From assembly GCA_030710605.1 (NCBI GenBank), contig CP092886.1:55431382-55495381 (forward strand): DNA of 64,000 nt, given 5' to 3'. The stretch's first letter is position 1; every line of letters begins with the position of its first letter. Positions 9,606 through 20,659 of this stretch are shown here, in pieces. This DNA is from Cordylochernes scorpioides. Lineage: Eukaryota; Arthropoda; Arachnida; Pseudoscorpiones; Chernetidae. The position numbers and the translations under genes are program-made. The notes below the pieces were generated by a model that saw nothing but the letters and a program-made list of their open reading frames with translations, had not been told where the DNA came from and made no database searches.

Positions 9606-12600
9606 TACAGTAGACGGTTTCATGTCTTATAGAACTTGGAGTGTCAAGTTGGGCAGTCTGCAGTAGGTGTGATGAGGCTATCCATCAGACAGAAGGCGGT
9701 TTCCTGTTTTATGGAACTTGGAGTGTCAGATGGGCAGTCTCCAGTATTGAATGAAGCTATAATCAGACAGAAGGCGGTTTTCTGTTTTATGGAACTTGGA
9801 GTGTCAGCTGGACGTCTCCAGTAGGAGGTGAGGCTATCATCAGACAGAAGGCGGTTTCCTGTTTTATGGAACTTGGAGTGTCAGTTGGGCAGTCTCCAGT
9901 AGGGAATGAAACTATCATCAGAGAGAAGACGGTTCCTGTTTTATGGAACTTGGAGTGTCAGCTGGGCAGTCTCCAGCAGGGAATGAAGCTATCATCAGAC
10001 AGAAGGCGGTTTCCTGTTTTATGGAACTTGGAGTGTCAGCTGGGCAGACTCCAGCAGGGAATGAAGCTATCATCAGACAGAAGGCGGTTTCCTGTTTTAT
10101 GTAACTTGGAGTGTCAGCTAGGCAGTCTTCAGTAGGAAGTGAGGATAGCATCAGACAGATGGAGGTTTCCTGTTTATTGGAACTTGGAGTGTCAGATGGG
10201 CAGTCTCCAGTATGGAATGAAGCTATAATCAGACAGAAGGCGGTTTTCTGTTTTATGGAACTTGGAGTGTCAGTTGGGCAGTCTCCAGTAGGGAATGAAA
10301 CTATCATCAGAGAGAAGACGGTTCCTTTTTATGGAACTTGGAGTGTCAGCTGGGCAGTCTCCAGCAGGGAATGAAGCTATCATCAGACAGAAGGCGGTTT
10401 CCTGTTTATTCGAACTTGGAGTGTCAGCTAGGCAGTCTCCAGTAGGAAGTGAGGCTATCATCAGACAGATGGCGGTTTCCTGTTTATTGGAACTTGGAGT
10501 GTCAGCTAGGCAGTCTTCAGTAGGAAGTGAGGATAGCATCAGACAGATGGCGGTTTCCTGTTTATTGGAACTTGGAGTGTCAGCTGGGCAGTCTCCAGTA
10601 GGGAATGAAGCTATCATCAGACAGAAGGCGGTTTACTGTTTATTGGAACTTTGAGTGTCAGCTGGGCAGTCTCCAGTAGGGAGTGAGGCTATCATCACAC
10701 AGAAGACGGTTTCCTGTTTTATGGAACTTGGAGTGTCAGCTGGGCAGTCTACAGTAGGGAGTGAGGCTATCATCAGACAGATGGCGGTTTCCTGTTTTAT
10801 GGAACTTGGAGTGTCAGATGGGCAGTCTCCAGTATGAAGTGAGGCTATCATCAGACAAAAGGCGGTTTACTGTTTATTGGAACTTGGAGTGTCAGCTGGG
10901 CAGACTCCAGTAGGGAGTGAGGCTATCATCACACAGAAGACGGTTTCCTGTTTTATGGAACTTGGAGTGTCAGCTGGGCAGTCTACAGTAGGGAGTGAGG
11001 CTATCATCAGACAGATGGCGGTTTCCTGTTTATTGGAACTTGGAGTGTCAGCTGGGCAGTCTACAGTAGGGAGTGAAGCTATCATCAGACAGATGGCGGT
11101 TTCCTGTTTTATGGAACTTGGAGTGTCAGTTGGGCAGTCTCCAGTATGAAGTGAGACTATCATCAGACAGAAGGCGGGTTCCTGTTTTATGGAACTTGGA
11201 GTGTCAGTTGGGCAGTCTCCAGTAGGGAGTGAGGCTATCATCAGACAGATGACGGTTTCCTGTTTTATGGAACTTGGAGTGTTAGTTGGGCAGTCTACAG
11301 TAGGGAGTGAGGCTATCATCAGACAGATGGAGGTTTCCTGTTTTATGGAACTTGGAGTGTCAGTTGGGCAGTCTACAGTGGGGAGTGAGGCTATCATCAG
11401 ACAGATGGCGGTTTCCTGTTTTATGTAACTTGGGGTGTCAGTTGGGCAGTCTACAGTAGGGAGTGAGGCTATCATCAGACAGATGGCGGTTTCCTGTTTT
11501 ATGTAACTTGGGGTGTCAGTTGGGCAGTCTACAGTAGAGAGTGAGGCTATCATCAGACAGATGGCGGTTTCCTGTTTTATGTAACTTGGAGTGTCAGCTG
11601 GGCAGTCTCCAGCAGGGAATGAAGCTATCATCAGACAGAAGGCGGTTTCCTGTTTTATGTAACTTGGAGTGTCAGCTAGGCAGTCTCCAGTAGGAAGTGA
11701 GACTATCATTAGACAGATGGCGGTTTCCTGTTTATTGGAACTTGGAGTGTCAGCTAGGCAGTCTTCAGTAGGAAGTGAGGATAGCATCAGACAGATGGCG
11801 GTTTCCTGTTTATTGGAACTTGGAGTGTCAGCTGGGCAGTCTCCAGTAGGGAATGAAGCTATCATCAGACAGAAGGCGGTTTACTGTTTATTGGAACTTT
11901 GAGTGTCAGCTGGGCAGTCTCCAGTAGGGAGTGAGGCTATCATCACACAGAAGACGGTTTCCTGTTTTATGGAACTTGGAGTGTCAGCTGGGCAGTCTAC
12001 AGTAGGGAGTGAGGCTATCATCAGACAGATGGCGGTTTCCTGTTTTATGGAACTTGGAGTGTCAGATGGGCAGTCTCCAGTATGAAGTGAGGCTATCATC
12101 AGACAAAAGGCGGTTTACTGTTTATTGGAACTTGGAGTGTCAGCTGGGCAGTCTACAGTAGGGAGTGAGGCTATCATCACACAGAAGACGGTTTCCTGTT
12201 TTATGGAACTTGGAGTGTCAGCTGGGCAGTCTACAGTAGGGAGTGAGGCTATCATCAGACAGATGGCGGTTTCCTGTTTATTGGAACTTGGAGTGTCAGC
12301 TGGGCAGTCTACAGTAGGGAGTGAAGCTATCATCAGACAGATGGCGGTTTCCTGTTTTATTGAACTTGGAGTGTCAGTTGGGCAGTCTCCAGTATGAAGT
12401 GAGACTATCATCAGACAGAAGGCGGGTTCCTGTTTTATGGAACTTGGAGTGTCAGTTGGGCAGTCTCCAGTAGGGAGTGAGGCTATCATCAGACAGATGG
12501 CGGTTTCCTGTTTTATGTAACTTGGAGTGTCAGCTGGGCAGTCTCCAGCAGGGAATGAAGCTATCATCAGACAGAAGGCGGTTTCCTGTTTTATGTAACT

Positions 12601-13290
12601 TGGAGTGTCAGCTAGGCAGTCTCCAGTAGGAAGTGAGGCTATCATTAGACAGATGGCGGTTTCCTGTTTATTGGAACTTGGAGTGTCAGCTAGGCAGTCT
12701 TCAGTAGGAAGTGAGGCTATCATCAGACAGATGGCGGTTTCCTGTTTTATGTAACTTGGGGTGTCAGTTGGGCAGTCTACAGTAGAGAGTGAGGCTATCA
12801 TCAGACAGATGACGGTTTCCTGTTTTATGGAACTTGGAGTGTCAGCTGGGCAGTTTCCAGTAGGAAGTGAGGCTATCATCAGACAGAAGGCGGTTTCCTG
12901 TTTTATGGAACTTGGAGTGTCAGTTGGGCAGCCTCCAGCAGGAAGTGAGGCTATCATCAGACAGAAGGCGGTTTCTTTTTTATGGAACTTGGAGTGTCAG
13001 TTGGGAAACTCCAGTGGCGAGTGAGGCTATCATCAGACATAAGACGGTTTCCTGTTTTATGGAACTTGGAGTGTCAGCTGGGCAGTCTCCAGTTGGGAGT
13101 GAGGCTATCATCAAACAGAAGGCGGTTTCCTGTTTATTGGAACTTGGAGTGTCAACTGGGCAGTCTCCAGTAGGGAGTGAGGCTATCGTCAGACAGATGG
13201 CGGTTTCCTGTTTTATGGAACTTGGAGTGTCAGCTGGGAAACTCCAGTGGCGAGTGAGGCTATCATAAGACAGAAGGCGGTTACCCGTTT
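9606..13290. repeat. 78-bp satellite, about 47 units, with higher-order repeat
   Basis: A 78-bp monomer (consensus contains CGGTTTCCTGTTTTATGGAA, GTGTCAGCTGGGCAGTCTCC and CTATCATCAGACAGAAGG) repeats for 3.7 kb. The outermost units are diverged. Units come in recurring variants (TTTTATGG or TTTATTGG; AGAAGG or AGATGG; AATGAAGC or AGTGAGGC). The block from about 10.6 to 11.15 kb recurs at about 11.88 to 12.40 kb with an offset of exactly 1248 bp (16 x 78), a higher-order duplication. Because 78 is 26 codons, long frames stay open on both strands (up to 332 codons on the minus strand). I treat these as artefacts of periodicity. Confidence 0.97.
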
Positions 13291-13363
13291 AAGCAGGTCG
13301 GGTCCATGTCAGTAACTACAATAATTGCAAGCTGTGGGTCATAGTCACATAGTGAAAGAGCTA

Positions 13364-13539
13364 TGTTGCAAAGTATTTATTATTTTATTAAAAGAATGTC
13401 AATTTTGATATTTATATTTTGTTACTCTGTAAACTTCCCTCTTTGCTTAACTTGTATTTTATCAATTATAGTTTGTTCTTGCCTAAAATAAATTACTGTG
13501 TCATCCTGAAGTTTGTCTTTCCTAATTTTCCACGGGGCA
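13364..13539 (+). mobile_element. Solo LTR, family L
   Basis: About 176 bp matching the LTR family on the plus strand: TGCAAAGTATTTATTATTTT near the start, AAATAAATTACTGTGTCATC in the middle, and CCTAATTTTCCACGGGGCA at the end. It lies 75 bp beyond the 78-bp satellite. Flanking bases do not form a clear duplication, so the left end may be eroded. Confidence 0.7.
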
Positions 13540-13549
13540 ATATTTTTCC

Positions 13550-14420
13550 ATTGAAGTAAGGAAAATATGACGCGGCGTTTTATTAGTCAATGAAAAAATT
13601 TAGTGAGAAATGGTTTCATATACGTATGAAATAAGGAATAACGTTCTCTTCACAATAAGTCTCTTCAATCATTTATTAAAAACCGAAAGTGTTCGAGTCA
13701 AATAACTCTCTTACAGACACCTCCTCTTATTTCTCTCTATGTATAAACACGTTCATTTAGAGAGAGAACTGAGAGGAAAGGCTCCTGTGTAGGAGAACAA
13801 TTTAATTTTATCTATTGAGTTGTAAAGAAAGTTCGTTCGGCTTTTGTATTCCTTTGTTTCATAACGGTTTTTGTTGTTATATGGTAAAGTTTTTATATTT
13901 TTTAAATAGTACTTGTTCTGGTCTCCAAACCTGTATTATATGTTTTTTTGAGAAACGTAATTGTTTGTTCTTTTTCCAGGCTTGAAAATGGAATATCCAG
14001 GAGACAAAAATCAATATTTTTCGATATCTGCTTTTCTAGTTTTTCATCGAGGTCAAAAAGCAGTCGAAGGGACAGCTTGTGAACTGCATGAAATTGTCAA
14101 AGAAACTTATTGCGGAGAACGTGAATCATTATTTTCATAAATTTTCTGTAATTTTTTATACATCCAATATAGTGTTTCATTTCTTATATAAAAAGGGTTT
14201 ATTTCTCTTCAATCGCAGATACTGTCTACAAATCCCATTTCAAATTTTCAAAGCTCCGTTCTCTCTCTCTTTGGTTGAAGAATTATTTGCATAAGATGAA
14301 AGGTTTAAAAATGCTTATGTATGCATGGATCATGTGTGAATGTTTCTTTTGGTTAATTTATTTTTATTGCCTTGTTTTCTTCGGACAAATCCGGGTAGGA
14401 GACTCTTAGTCAGGTTTCCC
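13550..14420. other. AT-rich spacer
   Basis: No supported gene or repeat. A 71-codon plus-strand frame (14079-14294) looks random and low-complexity. Confidence 0.5.
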
Positions 14421-14424
14421 TATA

Positions 14425-14683
14425 CACCCATACCTCGATTTGCGTCGGGGTTACGTTCCAAAAAAACACGACGCAAATTGAAACAACGAAAAGTGAAAAT
14501 ATGTGAAGGTGCATTCAAAAACAAAGGTGTTGCCATATTTTAGGAAAAAAAATTAAAGACTCGAATCCAAAACAACGCAACTTCGAAAATCTAACGACGC
14601 ACAGTGAAAATCAGTAAAAATTAAGCAGCGACGCAACTTCGAAAAAAACGCAAAACGAAACGACGCGAAGCGAGGTATTGGTG
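14425..14683. mobile_element. MITE family A, TA target site
   Basis: A 259-bp element with inverted termini CACCCATACCTCG...CGAGGTATTGGTG and TA on both sides (14423-14424 and 14684-14685). The subterminal regions are rich in CGACGC and GCAA blocks. No coding sequence. The TA duplication suggests a Tc1/mariner-type non-autonomous element. Confidence 0.8.
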
Positions 14684-14687
14684 TATA

Positions 14688-14905
14688 TACTCATGGACAA
14701 AACTTAAGGTGGAAAGTCTTTGATGTTGCCGATCGCCTGTTTTTTTTTTTTTTTTTTTGAAGGAGACAGAGACAATTTTTTTCACACTTGGTTATCTCGT
14801 ATGTATTCAATAAATATCACTGTATATCAAATATCTTTCATTTATTTCTCTGAAATCCGATATACATGCTAAAAGGTAAACTTCCTTGAATTTTGTCAAT
14901 GAGTG
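14688..14905 (+). mobile_element. MITE family B, copy 1
   Basis: Inverted termini TACTCATGGACAAAACTTAA and CCTTGAATTTTGTCAATGAGTG, an internal poly-T run and the internal block CACACTTGGTTATCTCGT. It starts two bases after the TA duplication of the neighbouring family-A MITE, so both used the same short TA tract. Five other copies occur at 17.1, 17.3, 18.4, 25.4 and 29.8 kb. Confidence 0.8.
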
Positions 14906-15455
14906 GATATATATATGATCAACAGTATTTTTTTTTATTAAAGGTAAATATCTTTTAATTTTTTAAATTTGTTTTCTTTTCATATTCAGTAGCGAACCCA
15001 TTTATAATACTATACATCTTAATAGAGTTCTTTGTGCGTATTTTATTCCAATTGTTTGCTGTATCTGTTTCACCTCGAACCTTAGCACAAGTCAAAGTTC
15101 GAAAATTTCCAGTAGCTCATTCTTACTGTTGTAATCTCGCACAGAGAGTCTTGGCACACGGTCAAATTTTATATCAATAACATATATATATTCCATTGAA
15201 CTAGCAAACATAAATCAACATATATTTGTGCTTGTTAGTTCTCAATGAAATAATGTGTTATTGATAGAAAATGATATATATGATAGAGAGCCTAAATAAA
15301 AAACTAAGTTACTACCGACAGTTTATAAACAAGATCTAAACAAATGTAACATTAGAACTAACTTAGTAGCTCAGAATTCTGGGCAGACGATATAGCCAAA
15401 TTATATTTTTATAAAATCAAATTAAACCCAGGAAGATATTAATCTATAAAAAATA
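14906..15455. other. AT-rich spacer
   Basis: No feature recognised. Confidence 0.5.
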
Positions 15456-15525
15456 AAGGTAGCTCCTCCCGTCAAAATAGATAGCGACTAGTTCTAGTGT
15501 CTATTTTGACGAGAAGCGAGCTTTA
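15456..15525. repeat. Small palindromic repeat
   Basis: About 70 bp: AGCTCCTCCCGTCAAAATAGA, then a short loop with ACTAGTTCTAGT, then TCTATTTTGACGAGAAGCGAGC. The CGTCAAAATAGA terminus recurs at 19.27-19.41 kb and, as TTTTGACGGGAG, at 57.19 kb, so it is a shared element end. Confidence 0.6.
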
Positions 15526-15855
15526 TTTTTAAATTTTCGCGTTTGAAAAATTGTTGACAGAAGAGGTAAGTAGAAACGGACTTTATTCTTCGATATAAAC
15601 TCACGGTCTAAATTAAAGATACACGGATCTATAAAACAATCGCAATAAAAACCAATCTATGCTAATAAACAAATAATGAAACTTAAAATTATATGTAAAT
15701 TACCATCAATACAAATAAACTACGCTACAATCTACTTAAATTGAAGTTAAAATATCATCGAAATATCCTGATAGAATGATTTCATAAATAAATTTCTTTA
15801 TTTAATGTGTACTACACGCAAAACACACTCAGTAAATTATATTAGGAAATTAAAA

Positions 15856-16243
15856 TAAGAACATTAAGCTTCCAAGGAAAAGTTTCTTTTTAAAATATTT
15901 TTTATTTAAAAAACTCTCAAGCTTTCGGACAAGAAAGCCTTTTTACGGGAGAAAATATCTTACATCAATAAAACGCCACACAATAAATTAAGATTTAAAA
16001 TTAAAATAAAGTGCTTTTGTTGTTTACATTTGTTTCAATGCAGAATCAACGCGGGCTTCTGCATTGAAACAAATGTAAACAACAAAAACACTTTATTTTA
16101 ATTTTAAATCTTATTTTATTGGCGTTTTAATGATGTAAGATATTTTCTCCCGTAGAAAGGCTTTCTTGCCCGAAAGCTTGAGAGATTTTTAAATAAAAAA
16201 TATTTTAAAAATAAACTTTTCCCTGGAGGCTTAATGTTCTTAT
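15856..16243. repeat. Near-perfect 388-bp palindrome
   Basis: Two arms of about 190 bp meet near 16050 at GCAGAATCAACGCGGGCTTCTGC. Outer ends read AAGAACATTAAGCTTCC and GGAGGCTTAATGTTCTTA. Each arm carries one hairpin-CGAAA module (GGCTTTCTTGCCCGAAAGCTTG at 16158-16180 and its inverse near 15917-15945), followed by AAATAAAAAATATTTT. The arms differ by only a few substitutions and one small indel. No coding capacity. Confidence 0.85.
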
Positions 16244-16389
16244 ATTGATTCAAGGGATTATTTTATCGAAATTAGTAAATTATTTATAGGAGTCCATTAG
16301 TACTGTTAGTATTAAGGTTTCATATATAACTTAATTTATTATTAATTATAAATAAACTATATTTTAGCTCTTTAAAATGTTTTTACCAG

Positions 16390-16485
16390 TGTTAGCGTCT
16401 TTCTTACATTACTTCAGCCCCCGGCCTATTGAGGTAGATAAATCAATGTTTTATATTTATGTAAAAGTAAGAAAGACGCTAAAAA
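16390..16485. repeat. Short foldback
   Basis: GTTAGCGTCTTTCTTAC and its inverse GTAAGAAAGACGCTAA flank about 65 bp. This is a minor inverted repeat between two larger palindromes. Confidence 0.5.
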
Positions 16486-16596
16486 ACCTGAAATCTCTTA
16501 GACCGTTTAGTGAAGTTAAAAGGCACTTTTTTGTGTTTACTTTTAAGTATACGTCAAACGATATATAAGTGTGTAATAATTACCTATAAATTATTC

Positions 16597-16785
16597 GAAA
16601 AAGAAAAATAAACAATATTAAGGTAAAGGGTTCAATTATTACTGTACAAAGTTCATCTTGATATTGTATATAGAAGTATATGCCCGTTGAAGAGCAGATA
16701 TTTTGCTCGAAAGCTTGCGAAAATCAAAATTAAAAGAAACCCTTTACCTTAATATTGTTTATTTTTTCTTTTTCAAATATATAAG
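16597..16785. repeat. Foldback with hairpin module
   Basis: Arms AAACAATATTAAGGTAAAGGGTTTC-like at left and right are exact inverses over about 40 bp. The right side of the interior carries TTGAAGAGCA-gatatt-TTGCTCGAAAGCTTGCG, a hairpin-CGAAA module with a GAGCA/TGCTC stem. No coding sequence. Confidence 0.7.
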
Positions 16786-17064
16786 TGTAATATATAATAT
16801 TATTCACCACATATATATATATATATATTCAAATATCATTAGAATCATATATCACAGCGGTATTTATTACTGAAAGTTGAAGCAAAAATTTAACGCATCT
16901 TTTAAAATCTGATAACTATTTTTACAGGCCGCATATTGCAATACTTAAAAATTCTGAAATCAGATGGTATGGTTCATTTGTGATGAGAACACCCCCAGCA
17001 ATTTTTTCAGCTTTCTCTGCTGATTTCTCTACTATTAGTTTAGACTGGTTTTATTATATATACA

Positions 17065-17205
17065 CACTCACAACATGGACAAAATTTAGGTAAGTTGTAC
17101 CTTTTAGCATGTATATCGGGATTCAGACAATAACTCAGAGAGATATTTGATACACAGTGACCTTTATTGAAGACACACGAGATAACCAAGTGTGAACAAT
17201 ATTGC
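17065..17205 (-). mobile_element. MITE family B, truncated copy 2
   Basis: One terminus (CATGGACAAAATTTAGGTAAG) and the internal block ACACGAGATAACCAAGTGTGAAC of family B, in inverse orientation. The element stops in the interior, so the other half is missing. Confidence 0.7.
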
Positions 17206-17292
17206 CTATGGACTATATATAAGGCTGCATTTATTATAAAATAAATTCGTTTTAATATTCAGAAAAATAAGGTGCCGACTCATTCAAACATA

Positions 17293-17473
17293 CACTCATA
17301 GATAAAACTTAAGTTAGTAGAAGGTCTTTGATATTGCCGGTCGTTTTTTTTTTTGACACTTTATCATCTAGTGTGTCTTCAATAAAGATCACTGTAATAT
17401 CTTTCAGAGTTATTGACTGAATTCCGATATACATACTAAAAGGTACAACTTCCTTAAGTTTTGTCCATGAGTG
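17293..17473 (+). mobile_element. MITE family B, copy 3
   Basis: A 181-bp copy with termini CACTCATAGATAAAACTTAA and TTAAGTTTTGTCCATGAGTG and TA on both sides (17291-17292 and 17474-17475). Internal poly-T and CAATAAAGATCACTGTAATATC blocks match the other copies. Confidence 0.85.
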
Positions 17474-17529
17474 TACATTCAATACTCTATCTCTGAGAAA
17501 TGTTTACTTCTGTAACAAATATATTTTTA

Positions 17530-17760
17530 GATCATTCGTTTGTGTGTGTCAATAAGGTACTGTGCTGTTGTTAGATGTATGACCTTTACTTCTACCCAAC
17601 ATTCTGGTGGAGATGTTGGGCGGAATAAAAAGTCAAACTTTCTTTCTCTTCTTTAGTTGCAGCGGCAGTTGAGGTGCGACACACCCAAGTTTCTTCTTCT
17701 CACGTGTTGCTGGATCAACTCAAGAAAACAGGATCCACGCCGAGGATATCCTTCTAGAAA
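17530..17760 (+). mobile_element. LTR-retrotransposon fragment with primer-binding site
   Basis: TGGTGGAGATGTTGGGCGG (from 17605) starts with TGG, matching a tRNA 3' CCA end. It differs by one base over its first 16 from the primer-binding site at 26275-26290. The sequence just left ends in CCCAACA, a plausible LTR end, and the sequence to the right is leader-like (GTTGCAGCGGCAGTTGAGG). The LTR's start is not visible. This is probably a 5' end of a second Gypsy-like family. Confidence 0.5.
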
Positions 17761-18420
17761 ATACGCCATTCTCTAATATGACGAAATCGTATATATAATG
17801 AACATTAATTGAACTTCAAAATTATCTTACAATAGGTATCTTCTATTTGCAAAAACAAAGACCAGCTTTCGAGCCAAGATATCTTCAAATGGCCTAGTTC
17901 TTTATAAGATCAACAAGTTTGAAGAACATTTACACGCTATTTATTTTAAATTTTATTTTGAGAGAGCTAGGAGCTTTCGTATATCATTTACCTGCTCAGA
18001 TACACATTGTGATATTTTAAGCAATGTATATCTGTACTAAGATAAAGTCAAATATCCCGAAAGTGTAATAGCGTATAAATATATTAGTAGGTGATAGCGT
18101 ATGAATATTAGTAAGTGTAATAGTGTATGAATATTATTTATTATAATGGTTTCAAAATATTAAATAGGTTAAAGAATCTCGCGTGTTATTCACGTAAAAG
18201 ACAAAAACCCGTAGATTTTTGTCATTTAAGAGGTCGGCGATGTCATTACTAGAAAGATGCAGGAACCGCTCTGAGACCTTAATGGACTGTGTGTCTCACA
18301 GGTCTTATGGCCTTTACCTTTTTATCAACAGCATTGTTTGGCCTTAAATAAATCTAGTGTCATGTTGCGACTAGCTGTATGGTTTACTTTTCATGAGATG
18401 TTATTTCAACAGTACAACTA

Positions 18421-18621
18421 CACTCATGGACATAATTTAAGGAAGTGGAAAATCTCGCCAGTTTTCTGTTTTTTGAAGGAGATAGGCAATTTTGTTCACA
18501 CTTGGTTATCTCGTGTGTCTACAATTAAGGTCACTGTGTATCGAATATCTTTCAGAGTTATTGTCTGAATTTCGATATACATACTAATAGGTATAACTTC
18601 CTTAATTTTTGTCCATGAGTG
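18421..18621 (+). mobile_element. MITE family B, copy 4
   Basis: A 201-bp copy with inverted termini CACTCATGGACATAATTTAA and TTAATTTTTGTCCATGAGTG, flanked by TA at 18419-18420 and 18622-18623. It is one of the two best-bounded copies and fits a Tc1/mariner-type MITE. Confidence 0.88.
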
Positions 18622-18944
18622 TATATATACTTTTGATTCTTTCTTCAAATATTTACATCATAATTGTGTCAACAAATCGTAAATAGTGATTTGTTGCTCA
18701 AATCGGAAATAGTCTATATAAGTTCCGTTAAATTTTCTAATGAACATACAATGGCGATTTTCTGAGTGAGACTTCGCTTTCCATAAGAACATCAAAAATA
18801 ATTGCGTGTAATATATTTAACGCAGAGTATAGGACTTGCTTTCATTTTTTTTTAATATGAAAAGTATATTATAAAAACAAGTTCTATATGTCCAAACGGC
18901 AAAAGTATTAAAAGGTAAACCCAATGCATTAGCTTTTCACAAAT

Positions 18945-18995
18945 TCACACACAAACAAGCCTTTATTAAGACATTCCGTCTTATACAGACGATCC
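18945..18995 (-). mobile_element. LINE 3'-terminal tail
   Basis: On the minus strand: TAAGACGGAATGTCTTA (6-bp stem, 5-nt loop), then ATAAAGGC, then a TTGTTTGTGTGTG tail. The hairpin + ATAAAGG + T/G-repeat arrangement matches the 3' ends at 30.95 kb and 50.45 kb. Upstream LINE sequence is not recognisable. Confidence 0.5.
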
Positions 18996-19264
18996 TCCTG
19001 ATAGAAATGAATCTAAAAATAAATGAGAAGCAGGGGAAGAAACTGAAGCCTCGCTCAGAAAAGAGAACAATAAGAAAAGGAAAGAATATCTATGTACAAA
19101 AGTTGAGACTATATACATCGTTTTTCGTGCATAGAACACAGTGAAGAAGTAGACTATTGAGTAAATGGTTGCATCTTGTGAAGAAAAAAAAACATTTCCA
19201 CACAGTTCAGTGCTTTCACAAATTCTAGAAAACACAGATGATGAATTCAACTTGAAGAGAGGTC

Positions 19265-19412
19265 TAAAAAATCATAGGGCTCCTCTCACGTCAAATTAAG
19301 CGTCAAAATTAGACGCTGGTGTTGTGGCTTTGTCACCGACCCGAGGCCGCTAGTTCGCTGCGACGGTCAATAGATGGCGTCTATTTTGACGGAAGGGGAG
19401 CCCTATCCTTTT
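19265..19412. repeat. Foldback element, family G
   Basis: Inverted ends ATAGGGCTCCTCTCACGTCAA and TTGACGGAAGGGGAGCCCTAT enclose GCTGGTGTTGTGGCTTTGTC and GGTCAATAGATGGCGTCTA. The internal blocks recur at 31.2, 46.4, 56.7 and 57.1 kb. It ends in the ATGGCG motif shared with family F. Confidence 0.65.
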
Positions 19413-19524
19413 TTTAATATCAATTTCCTCCCGTAAAATCTTTCATCTTGAAGAGAGGTCGATCTTAATCTCCACTTTCTGTAGATAACGGCTATTTTAC
19501 TACTGTTTACCTATCTGGGAGAAT

Positions 19525-19575
19525 TCTGTATGAGACGAGGGTCCTTAATAAAGGCTTTTTTTTTTTTTTTGCTTT
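19525..19575 (+). mobile_element. Possible LINE 3' tail
   Basis: GGGTCCTTAATAAAGGC followed by a 15-T run resembles the LINE 3' ends elsewhere in the window but lacks a clear hairpin. Confidence 0.3.
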
Positions 19576-19849
19576 GATATAAAAATTATATTCCATGAAG
19601 ATGACGTATATATTCGGAATCTTTGTCACTAATGAAACAGACAAAGAGACAATGTTATCAAGGTGATGTGGTAGAACGAGTTCAATTAAGACTTTGTCAG
19701 AGGTGTGGTTAGCAGCTCAGCCTGATATTAACTAGGACGGCCTTAACTATCTTTTGGAATAGAAAATGAATGCGAAGGTTTCTCAGCTCCAACTGATCCA
19801 AGAAACTAGGGGACACCGATGGATGGATTGGCTACCTAAGCCCTTGTTC

Positions 19850-20190
19850 GCCTGAAGAAACTAGGGGACAGTTGGGACCAAGAAGGACTGTACTTGAGCC
19901 AGATATTGAGAGAAGGAAGAATATTGGAGTGTTTGTTTTACCCACGCCATCTGAATATAGAGCCTGCGCTGTTTTCATTCCAGTTAAAATAATATCGATG
20001 CTTTTCTTTGAATGGAAATGGAAACGCAATTGAAAGAGAGCGCGTGCTCAACACGCATTAATTTTCCTTCCCAAACATTTACTCGAGGGACTTGTGGTAA
20101 TTTAATGTCGGCAGGGAACACTGATTGCTGTCTATAGAAAGCCAAAGAGCGAAATTTTAACTTCAACCAAATATATTTGGCGTTCATACT
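19850..20190. promoter_or_regulatory. Candidate conserved non-coding island
   Basis: Less AT-rich, non-repetitive sequence with many plausible factor sites: AATATCGATGC, GCAATTGAAAG, CATTAATTTTCC, GGTAATTTAATG. Short frames on the minus strand (20029-19832, 20187-19984) show no protein family. The texture fits an enhancer or other conserved element. Confidence 0.35.
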
Positions 20191-20439
20191 TCTTCACAAC
20201 AAATAAAATATATTTTTTCACTGTAATATACACAAATGGTAAACATAAAACCATTAAGAACGAAATTTTTCTTTTAAAATAAAACAAAATTTCAATACGT
20301 ATATATATAAGCTATAACTGTAATGTAACGTTTTGCATCCCTCGCCATTTCATCTTCATGAAAATTACAGAAAACGTCAAATCGGTGACAAAAGTTATTA
20401 CATTTTTAAAAATAATTACAATCATAAAAACAATTATTA

Positions 20440-20650
20440 ATAAATATCTCATCACACTCTTCCCATTCTAACACTGCTTACCCTACTGGGGATGTATTGA
20501 AATATATATATACAATATTCGGCACATTCTTCATCGCCATCATAACCTCCTGTACTGTGTGGGGTGATAAACCAAAATACATTTTTAAATACATTTTTAA
20601 CGGGAGAGATGCCTCTTGGTACATGAATACCATCCTCCCGCAACTTTATG
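20440..20650 (-). repeat. Dispersed repeat shared with 30.8 kb
   Basis: The complement of 20610-20640 (GCGGGAGGATGGTATTCATG) matches GCGGGAAGATGGTATTCATG at about 30820-30840. The 20.4-20.6 kb copy also has an internal TTTTTAAATACA duplication. Probably a decayed retroelement fragment; class unknown. Confidence 0.4.
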
Positions 20651-20659
20651 TTGTATTGA

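Noticed and set aside
10867..11865. 332-residue frame in the 78-bp satellite as a repeat protein
   Set aside because: Open frames occur on both strands with the same period, as expected from a stop-free 26-codon unit. No independent coding evidence.
9606..13290. 78-bp array as a CRISPR array
   Set aside because: No alternation of constant repeats and unique spacers; the entire unit is repeated, and the genome is eukaryotic.
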